Assembly (NCBI RefSeq): GCF_902686445.1
Contig: NC_062216.1
Coordinates: 10,809,084-10,873,083 of the forward strand
Source of the DNA: Sciurus carolinensis
Taxonomy: Eukaryota > Chordata > Mammalia > Rodentia > Sciuridae
Direction of reading: 5' to 3'
DNA: 64,000 nt
The notes below the pieces were generated by a model. It searched no databases, was not told the origin of the DNA, and saw nothing but the letters and a program-made list of their open reading frames with translations. Shown piece after piece: positions 1 to 9,910 of this stretch. Position 1 is the stretch's first letter, and each line of letters starts with the position of its first letter. A program made the position numbers and the translations under genes.

Positions 1-1324
1 TCCAATACTTTCTCCCCTTTCCTTATTCTGAACCAGTGTCTACTTCTCACAGTTTCATGGAGAAAATTGGAACATTCTGGAAACTTCCACCAACTCTCAG
101 GGCCTCATTGACCCACCTACATGCACCTGTGCCTGTTTCCTTGTCACCTTTCCTCCTCCCACAATGACCAGCCACCTCTGACAGCTGCTTCTATCTAGGG
201 ACCTGTCTTCCTCCGAGGCATTAGATTTGGCACTCTCCGGCGCTGAGGATAGTTCCCCACCTCCCACCCCATCCTTTACCTCTGCTACAGGGTTATTTTA
301 TTTGCAAACCCAACAGTCTGCCAGGTGGAGGCTGTAACAGCCCCCCCAACCCACACCTGTGCCAGAAATTGCAAGAAAACTCTGTCTCATTCTCCTGCAA
401 TGTCCTTCTGATGCTCTTGACTAAGAAAGTTTAATTTTGAAGGAGAAATGCTTAAAGAAATACATTGAAGGTACACTTGGAGAGAAAGGGCAAAAAACTG
501 ACAACTGCCCAGACCGCTAAAAACCATGCTCTAATTTTGATCCTGTGATTTGCCCCATTATTGCTTAGGTTTAACTCTCAGCACTGGCTAGGGAGAAATG
601 AGGCTCTAAGAACTGGTATTGACCATGATCAATGCCATGGAGCCTCCCTTGACAATGACAGCTGTTTGCTTCTCTGATTGATGAGCTTGTTTCCAACTTT
701 CCAAAAATCCTGCAACAACTTGCCCTAAAGATCTACTGTGACCAGGCAGGTCACATTTCTTCATGTCCCAACCCACCACACCTCCCTGCCTCTTTCTCTG
801 AACTACAGCCAGATCCCCATAGGTCTCAGCAGGCAGTGACCGGGGAAAACCTGGGAGGAGACATAGAACACACCCCAGTCTTCAAGACCTTCAAGTCTTT
901 GCTCATGTAGTGTGGAGTCTGGGGAGGGTGTGTCCACGTGAATCCTGGAGGTACCAGACCAAGGACAGGAAGTCATAGTAGGGTTTGAGTGACTGATGGG
1001 GGTACGTTTTCTAGAGGTTTGGGATTAGTCCACAGCCTTGAACAGTGGGGGCGGTGCTCACCGTTCACTCAATTGGTAGTCCATGCCAAGCGAAGGCGCC
1101 GTACCAGAAATCAGTACAGTGCAGTGGAAGACTCGGAATGGGAACACTGGAATGGATTCTCTGCTGTACCACCTGCTTGCCTTGCTCCTAATGTGAAAGG
1201 ACTCGTGAGATACTTCCTTCCCAAGATGTGCCTTGGCGAGGGAAGACCATCACCTTGATGGTGAGGACAGGAGAAGTGACCTGGAACTTGGTGGCAAGAT
1301 TCCAGCTAAGGAAATATACTGGTT
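1..1324. other. Intergenic flank upstream of CHRNA2, no gene recognised
   Basis: Unique-looking sequence with no convincing exon on either strand. A short frame at 989-1258 has no recognisable product. By human synteny EPHX2 should lie to the left on the minus strand, but I see none of its exons here. Confidence 0.4.
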
Positions 1325-1670
1325 TGGATAAGTGTCCTCTAAATACCCATGCGTAAGACTTGGCCACCAGCCTGTGGTGCTTGGGAGGTGGGACCTAGTG
1401 GAAGGAGGTTAGATCATTGAGGGTACGCCCTTGAAAGGGATTTTGCAAGCCCAGTTCTCTGCTCTCTCTCTTCCCCAGGCTACCATGAGGTGAGCAGCTT
1501 CCTTTACCACATGCATCCACCATGTTGTGCCACCGCCTCACCTCGGGCCCCAGAGCAACTAAGCCAACTGGTCACAGACTGAAACCTCTGAAATGTGAGC
1601 CCAAACAAACCTTTCCTCCTATGAGCTGTTTTTTTTTTTCACAGTAACAGAAAGCCGACTCACACAGGAA
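1325..1670 (+). repeat. ERVL-MaLR type LTR relic
   Basis: Diagnostic pattern of MaLR LTRs: GGGAGGTGGGACCTAGTGGA followed by TTAGATCATTGAGGG, a CTCTCTCTTCCCC stretch, CACATGCATCCACCATGTTG, and a tail with ACAGTAACAGAAAGCCGACT. It is a non-coding, diverged solo LTR. The subfamily is not determined. Confidence 0.65.
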
Positions 1671-3444
1671 ACTTCCTGGTGCGTGGCCCATGGTCTTCAT
1701 CCGTCTGCTGAAGGAAGGACTGTGAGGAAGCTCTGCAGATCCCCTGCTGCACAACACAGAAAATAAAACCAGTGCCACATTTGGGGGGAACACAGGGGGA
1801 ACCACACTGAGGGCTACAGCAGTGGGGAGTGTTCATTTTGATTACCCCCAAACTCCGCCTAAGATGGGTGGTTGTGTGCAGTGTCAGTGGGTCACTGCAG
1901 ATTTCACTAAGTGACTCCAACTATAGAGTCTGTTCCTGTTGTGGCCCCTACTGTGGCCATTGCCTGACGTCCATCTTCTGGGCAGCAGTCACAAATCCTG
2001 AACCCAGAGTTTCCAATTATTCACTGACTGGCAAGTTGATGATATTAATCCCTGGGATTTCATTAACCCTTGCTGGGATGGAAGGGGGTTGGCTTTTCTA
2101 GAATAGGTGCTTCTTCTGGAGAAGGGTGGGCAGGACACGCCAAAAGCCAGCTCTGGCCTAATGACCTATTGCTACACGAGGACTGTACATACCCAGAGTT
2201 TTTCCTTACTTGGTTCATTTATTTTACTTCCTGCCCACTCCGTTACTTTATAAGCAGCATGTCTTTGATGAACTTTGTAACTTATTCAATAGAAAACAGA
2301 ATTTCAAGATTTTGTTGTGTTGGGACTACAGCAAGAACCGGCATCTGCAGAGAGGCTGGTCTTAGAACTGGACAGAGGAACTGGAGAGACCTTGGGCTGC
2401 GTCCTGTCGGGGTTTGGAGGAGCACTTATGTTGGAGCGATGTCCGTGCTCTGTGTTTTCTTAGATTCTGTCTTTATCTGCTCAGCGTCCACTTCCCACAG
2501 GGCTACACTAATGAACAAAGTTACATCTCTCCTGCAATCCCACTTTCAGGGGTTCAGCAACCAAGAGCCCCAAGAGAGACTCTCGGCCCTGCTTTTTCCT
2601 TTGTTCCTCCCGTCTCCTGGCTGACTCGGGGGCTTGTGGCCCTGAATGGTGTGCCTAGGGATCTGTGAGTAAAAACTCTTTCCTTGGTAGCAATGACTTC
2701 CATGTCCTCATGTCTCACATATTTCATTAAAAGAAATTCTCGGTACAACTTTTACAACAATTAGGTGTAAACATATTGTTTTTCAAAGTATGATTATGGA
2801 AGGCTGAGTGTGCAGCCAAAGCACTAGATTTGGGGGCTTCTCGGCATTAATGCTTTTAAAAGACATTTTGGGACTGTCCAACTCCCGCATGAAGATGACC
2901 CGGCATACCTTCCACCTAGAAGCCCCAGACCCCAGATTCTTGCTTCCCCAGCCTCCTCTGGGTCATGTGGTTAATCAGATGCGTCTGTCCTGACCTTTGC
3001 ATAGGGAGCTAGTGACACGAGGAATCAGGAATTAATCAGAATTAATTGTGGCAGCATTGGCGGCAGCCGCAGGAACGGCCGGTTCCCGGGTTCAGCAGGG
3101 ACGGCAGTCCCAGGGATGCTGCGCGGTTTTGTGTTCAGTTCTGTGGCAGCCGTGAGGCCGCCATGCTGGAGAGGGGCCTGCCCTGGGCTGCGGGTGGAGC
3201 CCATGCGTCCCTTGTTCTCACTTGCTCTGCAGAAAGTTCCTCTAGCTTCCCAAGAGCCGCTGTGAGCTTGCCACTGCCCTTTAACAAACTCATGTTCTGC
3301 TTAGCTTAATCGATAGAATTTAATTGCTTGCAACCAAGAATCCTGATTGATGCGATCTGTGATACTCTTCCCTCCCTTCTTCTTGTCTTCCCTCCCTCCT
3401 TCTGTTTTCCTTTCTCTAGAAAAAGAAGGAACACATCCAACTTC

Positions 3445-3445
<1 letters not shown>
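1671..3445. other. Unassigned region with an open frame at 2070-2624 (+)
   Basis: A 184-codon open frame at 2070-2624 has no domain I recognise and no splice or Kozak support. The block 2220-2765 has a TATA-like TTTATAAG, a TAAAAACTCTTTCCTTGG stretch and a late TTAAAAGAAATTC, loosely LTR-like. It is treated as non-coding, possibly an unclassified LTR. Confidence 0.3.
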
Positions 3446-3482
<37 letters not shown>

Positions 3483-3494
3483 ATGTGTGTGTGT
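3446..3494. repeat. (TG)n microsatellite
   Basis: About 18 TG units, an interruption at 3481-3484, then five more. Alternating purine-pyrimidine tract. Confidence 0.95.
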
Positions 3495-3654
3495 AAATTT
3501 GGTGAAGTAGTAACAATTGTTAACTATGGATATTGAGACTACAAGTGTTTTATGATTATTCTGTATTTATGTCTTCTAATTTTCTCAAAGATGATACTAT
3601 CAATCATATACAAAACAAAAGAACTGTACGTTCCCCTATGTGTGTATATGTATG

Positions 3655-3860
3655 GGCTGCGTTCAGTTCCACTGATGTAAGCACTTTACAGGGTTTATGC
3701 TAACTCAGAACAAGCCTATGAAGTAGCAACCATTGTCCCCATCCTCCTTTTACCTATAAGGACACCGAGGCACAGAAAACTTGGACCTGCCCAAGATCCC
3801 ACAGTTATTTAGGGGCAGAACTAGAAGCCCAACCCCAGCCGTCCGCGCATGTGCAGGGCC
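3655..3860 (-). repeat. MIR SINE relic
   Basis: Reverse-oriented MIR: GCACTTTACAGGG, then AACAAGCCTATGAAGTAG, then GACACCGAGGCACAG and GCCCAAGATCCCACAG. These blocks match the complement of the MIR tail and core. Confidence 0.75.
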
Positions 3861-4498
3861 TTTGCTTTTAACAAAGTCAGGACACTGAGATCCCAAGTAG
3901 CATGGGGAGCAGAACTCTGAGCTTTTAGAGCAGGAAATAAGCTTGTTTCAGTGCCACAAGGAGGGAATGGCCTGCCAGGAGGGAGAGGCCCAGCTACGAG
4001 AATGCCTGGGACTGCTTAATAAGAATTAAGGTCACAGGCACCAGGTGTGATACTAGACAAAGGAGGTCAGTTTATGGACTGAGGGACAACGACCTCACTT
4101 CTCTAGACAATAGAAGGCAGGTCACCTGTAGAGGGGCCGAGGTGGGGATAGGCAAACAGCCAGGCCAGGCCGCAGCATGAGAGTGCTGGTGGTCCCCAGG
4201 CCACTGGTTCTGGGGGAGGGGTCATCCAGAGCGGAGGGAAGTAGGCAAGTGCAGACTGGGTGGCTCGTGGCTCTGTTCTCGCTCCTATTTTACCAAACGC
4301 TCTAGTGCTGTGTGACAGACAGACCCAAGACCTGAGCAGACGCACCTGGAGTGAGCTCAGGAAGTGCAGGTGGTGGCCCTGGAGCAGAGGGTCCCTCAGA
4401 GGGAGGGAGACATCACAGACACAGCAGAGCTGCCTCTGCCCCCACTGGACACAGGCTGAACAGTCACAGGCTCCTCCTCCCCTCCAGAGAGGGTGTGA

Positions 4499-4502
<4 letters not shown>
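3861..4502. other. Intergenic, nothing recognised
   Basis: No exon, repeat or RNA gene that I can support. The open frames crossing the neighbouring microsatellite are repeat translations. Confidence 0.4.
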
Positions 4503-4567
<65 letters not shown>

Positions 4568-4568
4568 G
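4503..4568. repeat. Compound (TG)n(GA)n microsatellite
   Basis: About 20 TG units (4503-4543) run directly into about 13 GA units (4543-4568). It explains the open frames rich in His-Thr or Cys-Val on both strands. Confidence 0.97.
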
Positions 4569-6019
4569 AGATGCGCAGGGAGGATTGCCACCCCGCCGGG
4601 TCCTCCTGGGTCGGGCTTGAGTTTCCCCTGCAGCGCCCGGGCTGGCCTCTCCACAGTTGCACCTGCACGAAGCTGTCTGACTCCCAGAGCCGGCATCCTA
4701 GGAAAACTGACCACTCTGCAGAAGTTTCCAGCCATCCCCAGTAGGCCAAGTGGATCCTCCCGGCAAGTGTCCCTCATTCCAACAGGATGTCTCCTAAACC
4801 CCCAGGCTTCCGCATCTGACCACAGAATGAAGTGACCAACTCCACTCTGCTTCTGCCGCTCTGTTCTGGGGGACTTTGTCGGCCACTCTGAATCTCCAAG
4901 CCAGGCTGGTTCCCTGCATCCCTCAAATGGCCTGTCTTCCTCTGTGACCACAGGTAAGCAGGGTTGCTGTGTTTGTGGGGAGACTGTGGTGTGGGTTCCC
5001 AGGAATGCTAGCAGGTTGTGGATATTTAGGAGGGGATCGTGTCAGAGAGACAGAAGTTGCCTGCTCCTGGGAAAATTTTTAGCCTCCTGGTTGTCCCTGT
5101 CGGGGGCTGTTCAAAACCTGTGTGAGCAATAAAGTCTCTGGGCTGCTGCGGATAATTGAGTTTCATGAGCACTGGTTTTATGGTACTGAATCTGCTTCTA
5201 TGTCTTTATTTCTACCACTCACTCTTTTGCTCATTCATTTATTCATGCAATAAATATTCTATAAATCTTACGTGAAGATTAACAGCCACCAGTGGTATTT
5301 ACTGAGTTGGGAGGCAGCAACTCCTTCATGCTGGGATAGCTGGAGGCTGGAGGTGGGGAGGATTCCTGCCTGGGAGGCTGGAAGCGCAGGTGACCTTTAA
5401 GAGTGTACCTGACCTTGAGAGGTTAGACTTCTGTGATGCAGAGCAGATCCAAAAGCTGGAAGTACTCTGTCTGTCCCTGAAGCACTCCGCTAGAAGGAGA
5501 AGCTGTATCACTGCCTCGGATCAAGGGCTCCTTCTGGGGTATGGTATTGCAGCAGTGGAAGAGCTGGGACTCCCTGCTTGCTGTGAGGGGTGGGGCTTCT
5601 GGACGGCAGAGAGAGGCTGGGGACCTGAGTGGACTTTCGGGAGAAGGGGTGCTTGTGAAAAGTGCAGACCACGGCCCAGTGGGTGAGAAGCTGAAAAGCA
5701 GCTGTAGTATGAAGACAGACAGGGAATGGGACTCAGGGCATGCTGGCTTCATGGAAGCAGGATCCAGGTGGGCGAGAGGCTGCCTGGAATGTAGGGTGTG
5801 AGGGAGAAGGGCGGACACTGGGAGCGCCAGCCCAATGGCCATGCTGGTGTCTGAGCACTCTGCCACGCCATCTTTTGTGCAAAGGCTTCTCTGTGCATCC
5901 CGTTTACCCAGACTTTACAAATAGGAATGTCACCCCTGCTGTCATCCCCTCCCCTAAAACCACCAGTCCAGCCATAAGGAGTGTCAGAGTCCAGAGCCTT
6001 TCTCTTTAAATACCTTTGT
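4569..6019. other. Intergenic, nothing firm recognised
   Basis: Includes an AT-rich stretch near 5190-5280 with TTCATTTATTCATGC and AATAAATATTC, like the 3' end of an old L2 or MIR element. No exon is supported. Confidence 0.35.
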
Positions 6020-6195
6020 GGGAGTTGACGCTAATTACTGTCAATTACCTGGAACAATTTCTCCTTTGGTTTCTGGTGACAAATTAATGAAATTATCATA
6101 GTGGGCTAATTACAAAGGATGCAAATGTGAGGCATCTTGCAGGACCATATCCTCTGGAGTTGATGGCATCTCATTTGCACATTCTCCCAGAGAGT
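6020..6195. promoter_or_regulatory. Candidate distal enhancer: TAATTA cluster and exact octamer
   Basis: TAATTA at 6032-6037 and 6107-6112, CAATTA near 6042, ATTAAT near 6083, and an exact octamer ATGCAAAT at 6119-6126 directly after a SOX-type ACAAAG (6112-6117). A second octamer-like ATTTGCAC lies near 6174. The cluster stands out against GC-richer flanks and lies about 3.7 kb before the CHRNA2 start codon. Function is inference. Confidence 0.35.
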
Positions 6196-6262
6196 CTGAA
6201 TCTCTCTTTGTCTCTAAATGATGCAGTTCCAGCATGCCTGGGTTCCCAATCTCATTAATAAG

Positions 6263-6274
6263 GGGGGGGGGGGA
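6263..6274. repeat. Poly-G run
   Basis: Twelve consecutive G residues. A replication or assembly-length-sensitive homopolymer. Confidence 0.9.
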
Positions 6275-6649
6275 ATCTTTTGTTTAATGTACTTAGTTAA
6301 AAGGTGAAACAGATTATAACCTTAGAATTTTCAGTCATGATACTGGTTGGAAGGAGGAGTAAGTGGTCTGCACATGGAGAACCCTGGATCCAGGCACACA
6401 GGATCTAGTACCTCGAACTCACAGAGCAGAAGGTGCCCCTTGCTACCTGCAGTTCACGGCCAGCTGGGGCCGGGCTTGGGGCTTGGGGAGAGACGAAGTG
6501 AGGAAGACCCAGTCTTCACCCTGAAGGAGCCAGCTCACAACAGGGAATTCTGCTCTTCCCAGAAGCCTCTGCAGACCGTTGCCTAGTTGTGGGGCCACAC
6601 GAGAGGCCCCAATGCTAAGGTGATTCCAGGGGAACACAGCTGATTTTGA

Positions 6650-7070
6650 TTTTCATTTACCACTTTACCCACTCAGCAGTTCAGTGACAGTTCAACATCC
6701 AGGCTGCTCTGCCGCCATGGCCCCCATCCATCTCCAGAACCTCATCATCTTCCCCAGCTGCTGCTCCGCAGGTTAAACACTAACTCCTCAGCCCTCCTCC
6801 GCCCAGCCCCAGGCGACCCCATTCTACTTCCTGTTTCTGTGCATTTGATTACTCCAGGTGCCTCATGTAAGTGGGATCATACTGTGCTTATCCTTTTGTG
6901 TCTGGCTTATATCATCCATGTTGTAGCATGTGCCAGAATTTTCCTTCCTAAAAGGCTAAGTGATATTCTGCTGTATGCACAACGCACGTTTTGTGTATCC
7001 ATGCATCTTTGATGAGCTTGTGTTGCTTCCCCTTTCCCACAGTTGGCCTGGATAACTGCACTCTGTTCAG
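6650..7070 (-). repeat. Old L1 (L1M) 3' fragment, reverse orientation
   Basis: Matches the familiar complement of the L1M 3' end: TCCATCTCCAGAACCTCATC, AAACACTAACTCC, CATTCTACTTCCTGTTTCTG, GTAAGTGGGATCATACTGTG, CTTTTGTGTCTGGCTTATAT, CATGTTGTAGCATGTG and TTTTGTGTATCCATGCATC. Confidence 0.8.
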
Positions 7071-8450
7071 ACTGAGTCCTCCTAATTTTGTGTGAACCCA
7101 CGAGGTTGGGGAGGGCATATCCAAACATAGCAGATATTGCTACCTATAAAAAATGCACCATTGTGTTAAGTAATTGATGCAGCTTATAGTTGGGAATTTG
7201 GGAAATGTGGAAAAGTGTCAAATACAAGTAAAAATGACTTCTAATCCCTGAGGGATCAGGTGGTCTATATGTACATAGGAGAAAATGGTTACAAGAGAAA
7301 AGAGCGAGATGGTATTGAGAACTTTCCCTAGAAAAAGTTTAGCTGTGCTGTTTTCCTTGCTTGGAAGAAGCACCAGGGGACACGAGGGCCAGAGGCCCTG
7401 GACCAAGTCACTCTGCTCACCAGGCAGGTGGGCGCCACACAAACCTTGTGCAGCATTCAGGGCCGTTAGCTGACGTGTATATGAAGCTGCACTCCCATAG
7501 GAGCCCTGGCAGACAGGCTGCAGGTCCGGAGTGTGGACAGAGCGGCTCCTGAGTGGTGTGAGCATGTGGTTATTGTGGGAGGCAATTTCCCAGGGCCAGA
7601 ACCCCTGTCCCTCCCACATGGGGACCCCTTCTGGGAGAGCTCTCCAGGGCAGCCACCTCTGGGAACCATTTGGGGGACAGGAAGGAAACGGTCACCTGTA
7701 AGAGAGATAGGATGATGCAGGAAAACCCAGGACAGCATTCAGGTGGTGTGGCGCCAGGTAAGGGCGGCTGGTGGTCAGGGGCAGCATTCTCTCAAGGGAA
7801 CAGGGGTCAATCATAAATCTCAAGTTCCAGTGAGTCTTTGCATTGAAATCTCCTGGGAAAATTGATGTGGGAGGCCTTTTCCCCAAAACACGCCCTGGAA
7901 GAGCCTGTTGCAATAAATAAGTCCCAGAAATTCCAGGCAGCTGACGCTCACCTCAAGCCCTTCCCACACCCTCTCTTCCCCAGTCGGCACAATCTGTGGC
8001 TGTGTGTTGGCACGGAGCCCTGGGGCTTGGACAAGCACAGCAGCCGCATGCCCAGCCGGCCACTGCAGGGCTCTGGAGCTTCCAGGAGCACAAACCACCC
8101 CGCTTGTTCCCTGTCCCTGTCCTGGAGGTCGGCAGGGTGAGAGAAGGCAAGCCCTATCTCATGGATAAGCCAGAAGCCCAGCAGGGCCTAGTGACTCGGT
8201 CAGGACCCAAGACCACGTTTGCAACCTCCAGGCTGGTTCTCCTTTCCTGTCAAGAGGAAAGAAGGGCGCAGTGTGACAGGTCTGGGGAGAAGCAGAGGAT
8301 CACGGGTGATGTCTGGACCCACTGCTGCCGTATTGGGGCGAGGAGGACTGAGAATGAGAAGGTGGCTTCATGACTCCATTAATGATCATTCTAGTTCCTC
8401 GGGTATGTGGTGGTTTACATTTTTAAAGCATTCTTTTATCCATGTTCTCT
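7071..8450. other. Intergenic, nothing recognised
   Basis: No coding or repeat signature that I can defend. The short open frames overlap on both strands without domain content. Confidence 0.35.
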
Positions 8451-8454
8451 TTCA

Positions 8455-8650
8455 AAAATTTTTTTTTTTTTTTTTAGAAATTGTGGTTAAAATACACATA
8501 ACATAAAATTGACCATTGGTGTCATTTAGCACATTCAAAACACTCTACACCCGTCACCACTACCTCATTCCAGAACATTCTCCTCATCCCCAAAGGAAGC
8601 CCTGCTCCCACAGCTGGTGCTGAAGGCCAGTGCTATGTCTCTGCACTAAA
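8455..8650 (-). repeat. Old L1 (L1M) 3' fragment, reverse orientation
   Basis: A poly-T run followed by GAAATTGTGGTTAAAATACA, CATAACATAAAATTGACC and CCGTCACCACTACCTCATTC matches the complement of the L1M 3' UTR. Confidence 0.7.
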
Positions 8651-9512
8651 TATGCAAAGTGCACCCAAACAGAAGGCGTCTTCTCTGCCAATAGAAATGG
8701 CTCTTTTTTTTTTTAAATGCTAATTTGGATGTGTCAACTTTTAAAGGTAATACTTAACATGTTACCTTAGAGACACGTTTTAAACCACACATGACATAAA
8801 ATAGGACATGAACTTAAAATACTGCGTCCCCCAACTCTCACTGCCCTTACAAGTCCAGCAGCTCAGACATCCCTGGCGCTGTGCCCATTTCACCGCTAGA
8901 GCCTCTGGCTCCGGGTTCTGCGCCTACCGCCATCCGCACGGTCTGAGAGTCGGCTACTTCGTATCAATCCTGAAGGTGCTTATTTTTTAGTAACAGCATT
9001 TTCAAGCTGTACTCAACGTATCATAGAATCATCCTTTAGAAACGCAGCGACTGGTCAATTTTAGTATCTTCCCCGAACTGTACAACTGTCCCCGCTGTGT
9101 ATTTCCAGGGCTTTCTCGTTGCCCCAGAAGGAAACCCAGCGATGACTAAGCAACTCCTGTACAGCCTCCGTTCCAGATCCACTCCCTGTAGTCTTTAGTC
9201 TCCAGGGAGTTTCCCACCCTGGACTTCCCACACTGATGGCCTCATTCGTGGGGGGCTCCTGTGGCTGGCCCCTCTGAGTCTGTGCTGTTCCCAGGCTTCT
9301 TCCACGACACAGTGCCAGCTCCTCATTCCTCTCTGGCTGAATCGCAGTCCGCTGCATGGGTACCACGCTTTTTCATCTGTTCATAAGCTGGTGGACATTT
9401 GGGCCACTTGCACCGTTTGGTTACTGTGACTAGTACCTGTCGTCTTCTGTTGGCCGCCCTTGGCTGTGGGATTATCCCCATTTTATAGACCAGGCACTGA
9501 GGCCAGAGTGGT
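8651..9512. other. CHRNA2 proximal upstream, nothing recognised
   Basis: Contains another poor ACACATGACATAAAATAGG match (8785-8805), possibly a second L1M remnant. A non-coding first exon of CHRNA2 could lie in this stretch or farther upstream, but I could not fix a donor or TSS. Confidence 0.3.
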
Positions 9513-9528
9513 GCTGCCCCCTGGTGGG
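9513..9528 (-). promoter_or_regulatory. CTCF-type motif upstream of CHRNA2
   Basis: On the minus strand this reads CCCACCAGGGGGCAGC, which matches the CTCF core consensus at essentially every informative position. It lies 310 bases before the start codon. Binding is not shown by sequence alone. Confidence 0.55.
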
Positions 9529-9811
9529 TCAGCCTTGTCTGAGGGAGAGCCGCTGGCTGACGCTGGGAAGAGGAAGACACTGATTCCTCAGTCAAGCAGG
9601 GGATAGTCCAGGAGCCCTGTGCTCCTGGCAGGCCTTCCACCCCCTCCTGGGAGCGTCACGAAGGCATGGGTTAGGGCCCCTCCCTGGCTTAGGACACGTG
9701 TGGCAGAAGGAGCCTGGCAGAATCCAGTGGCCCCCCGCCACGCCAGCCCGGTGACACCCTGCCAGGTCAGACCCACGGCAAACCTGGACCTGCTCTCCTT
9801 CTGATGTGCAG

Positions 9812-9837
9812 GGGAAGCCAGACCCTCCTCTGAAACC
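9812..9837 (+). other. CHRNA2: CHRNA2 5' UTR part in the start-codon exon
   Basis: A pyrimidine-rich acceptor ending in AG at 9810-9811 lies 26 bases before the start codon, so the ATG exon probably begins at 9812 and is joined to an upstream non-coding exon. This is inferred from the acceptor-like sequence and from the known non-coding first exon of the human gene. If transcription instead starts nearby, this acceptor is not used. Confidence 0.4.
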
Positions 9838-9910
9838 ATGGGCCCCTCCCGTCCTGCACCGCCGTCCTGGAGGAAGCTTGGCCTCTGGTGGCCCCTCCTG
9901 CTCCCGGCAG
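9838..9910 (+). CDS. CHRNA2: CHRNA2 coding exon 1 (signal peptide)
   Basis: The ATG at 9838 opens residues 1-24 plus one base of codon 25. The start MGPS matches the human start as I recall it. The translation has a basic stretch followed by a Trp/Leu/Pro-rich hydrophobic core typical of a signal peptide. The donor is GTGAGT at 9911. Confidence 0.93.

Noticed and set aside
4103..4951. 282-codon open frame on the minus strand
   Set aside because: It runs through the TG/GA microsatellite (His-Thr and Ser-Leu repeats) and has no recognisable domain.
1..9837. First exon of EPHX2 on the minus strand
   Set aside because: Synteny suggests EPHX2 lies in this direction, but no exon of it could be recognised, so it is probably left of the window.
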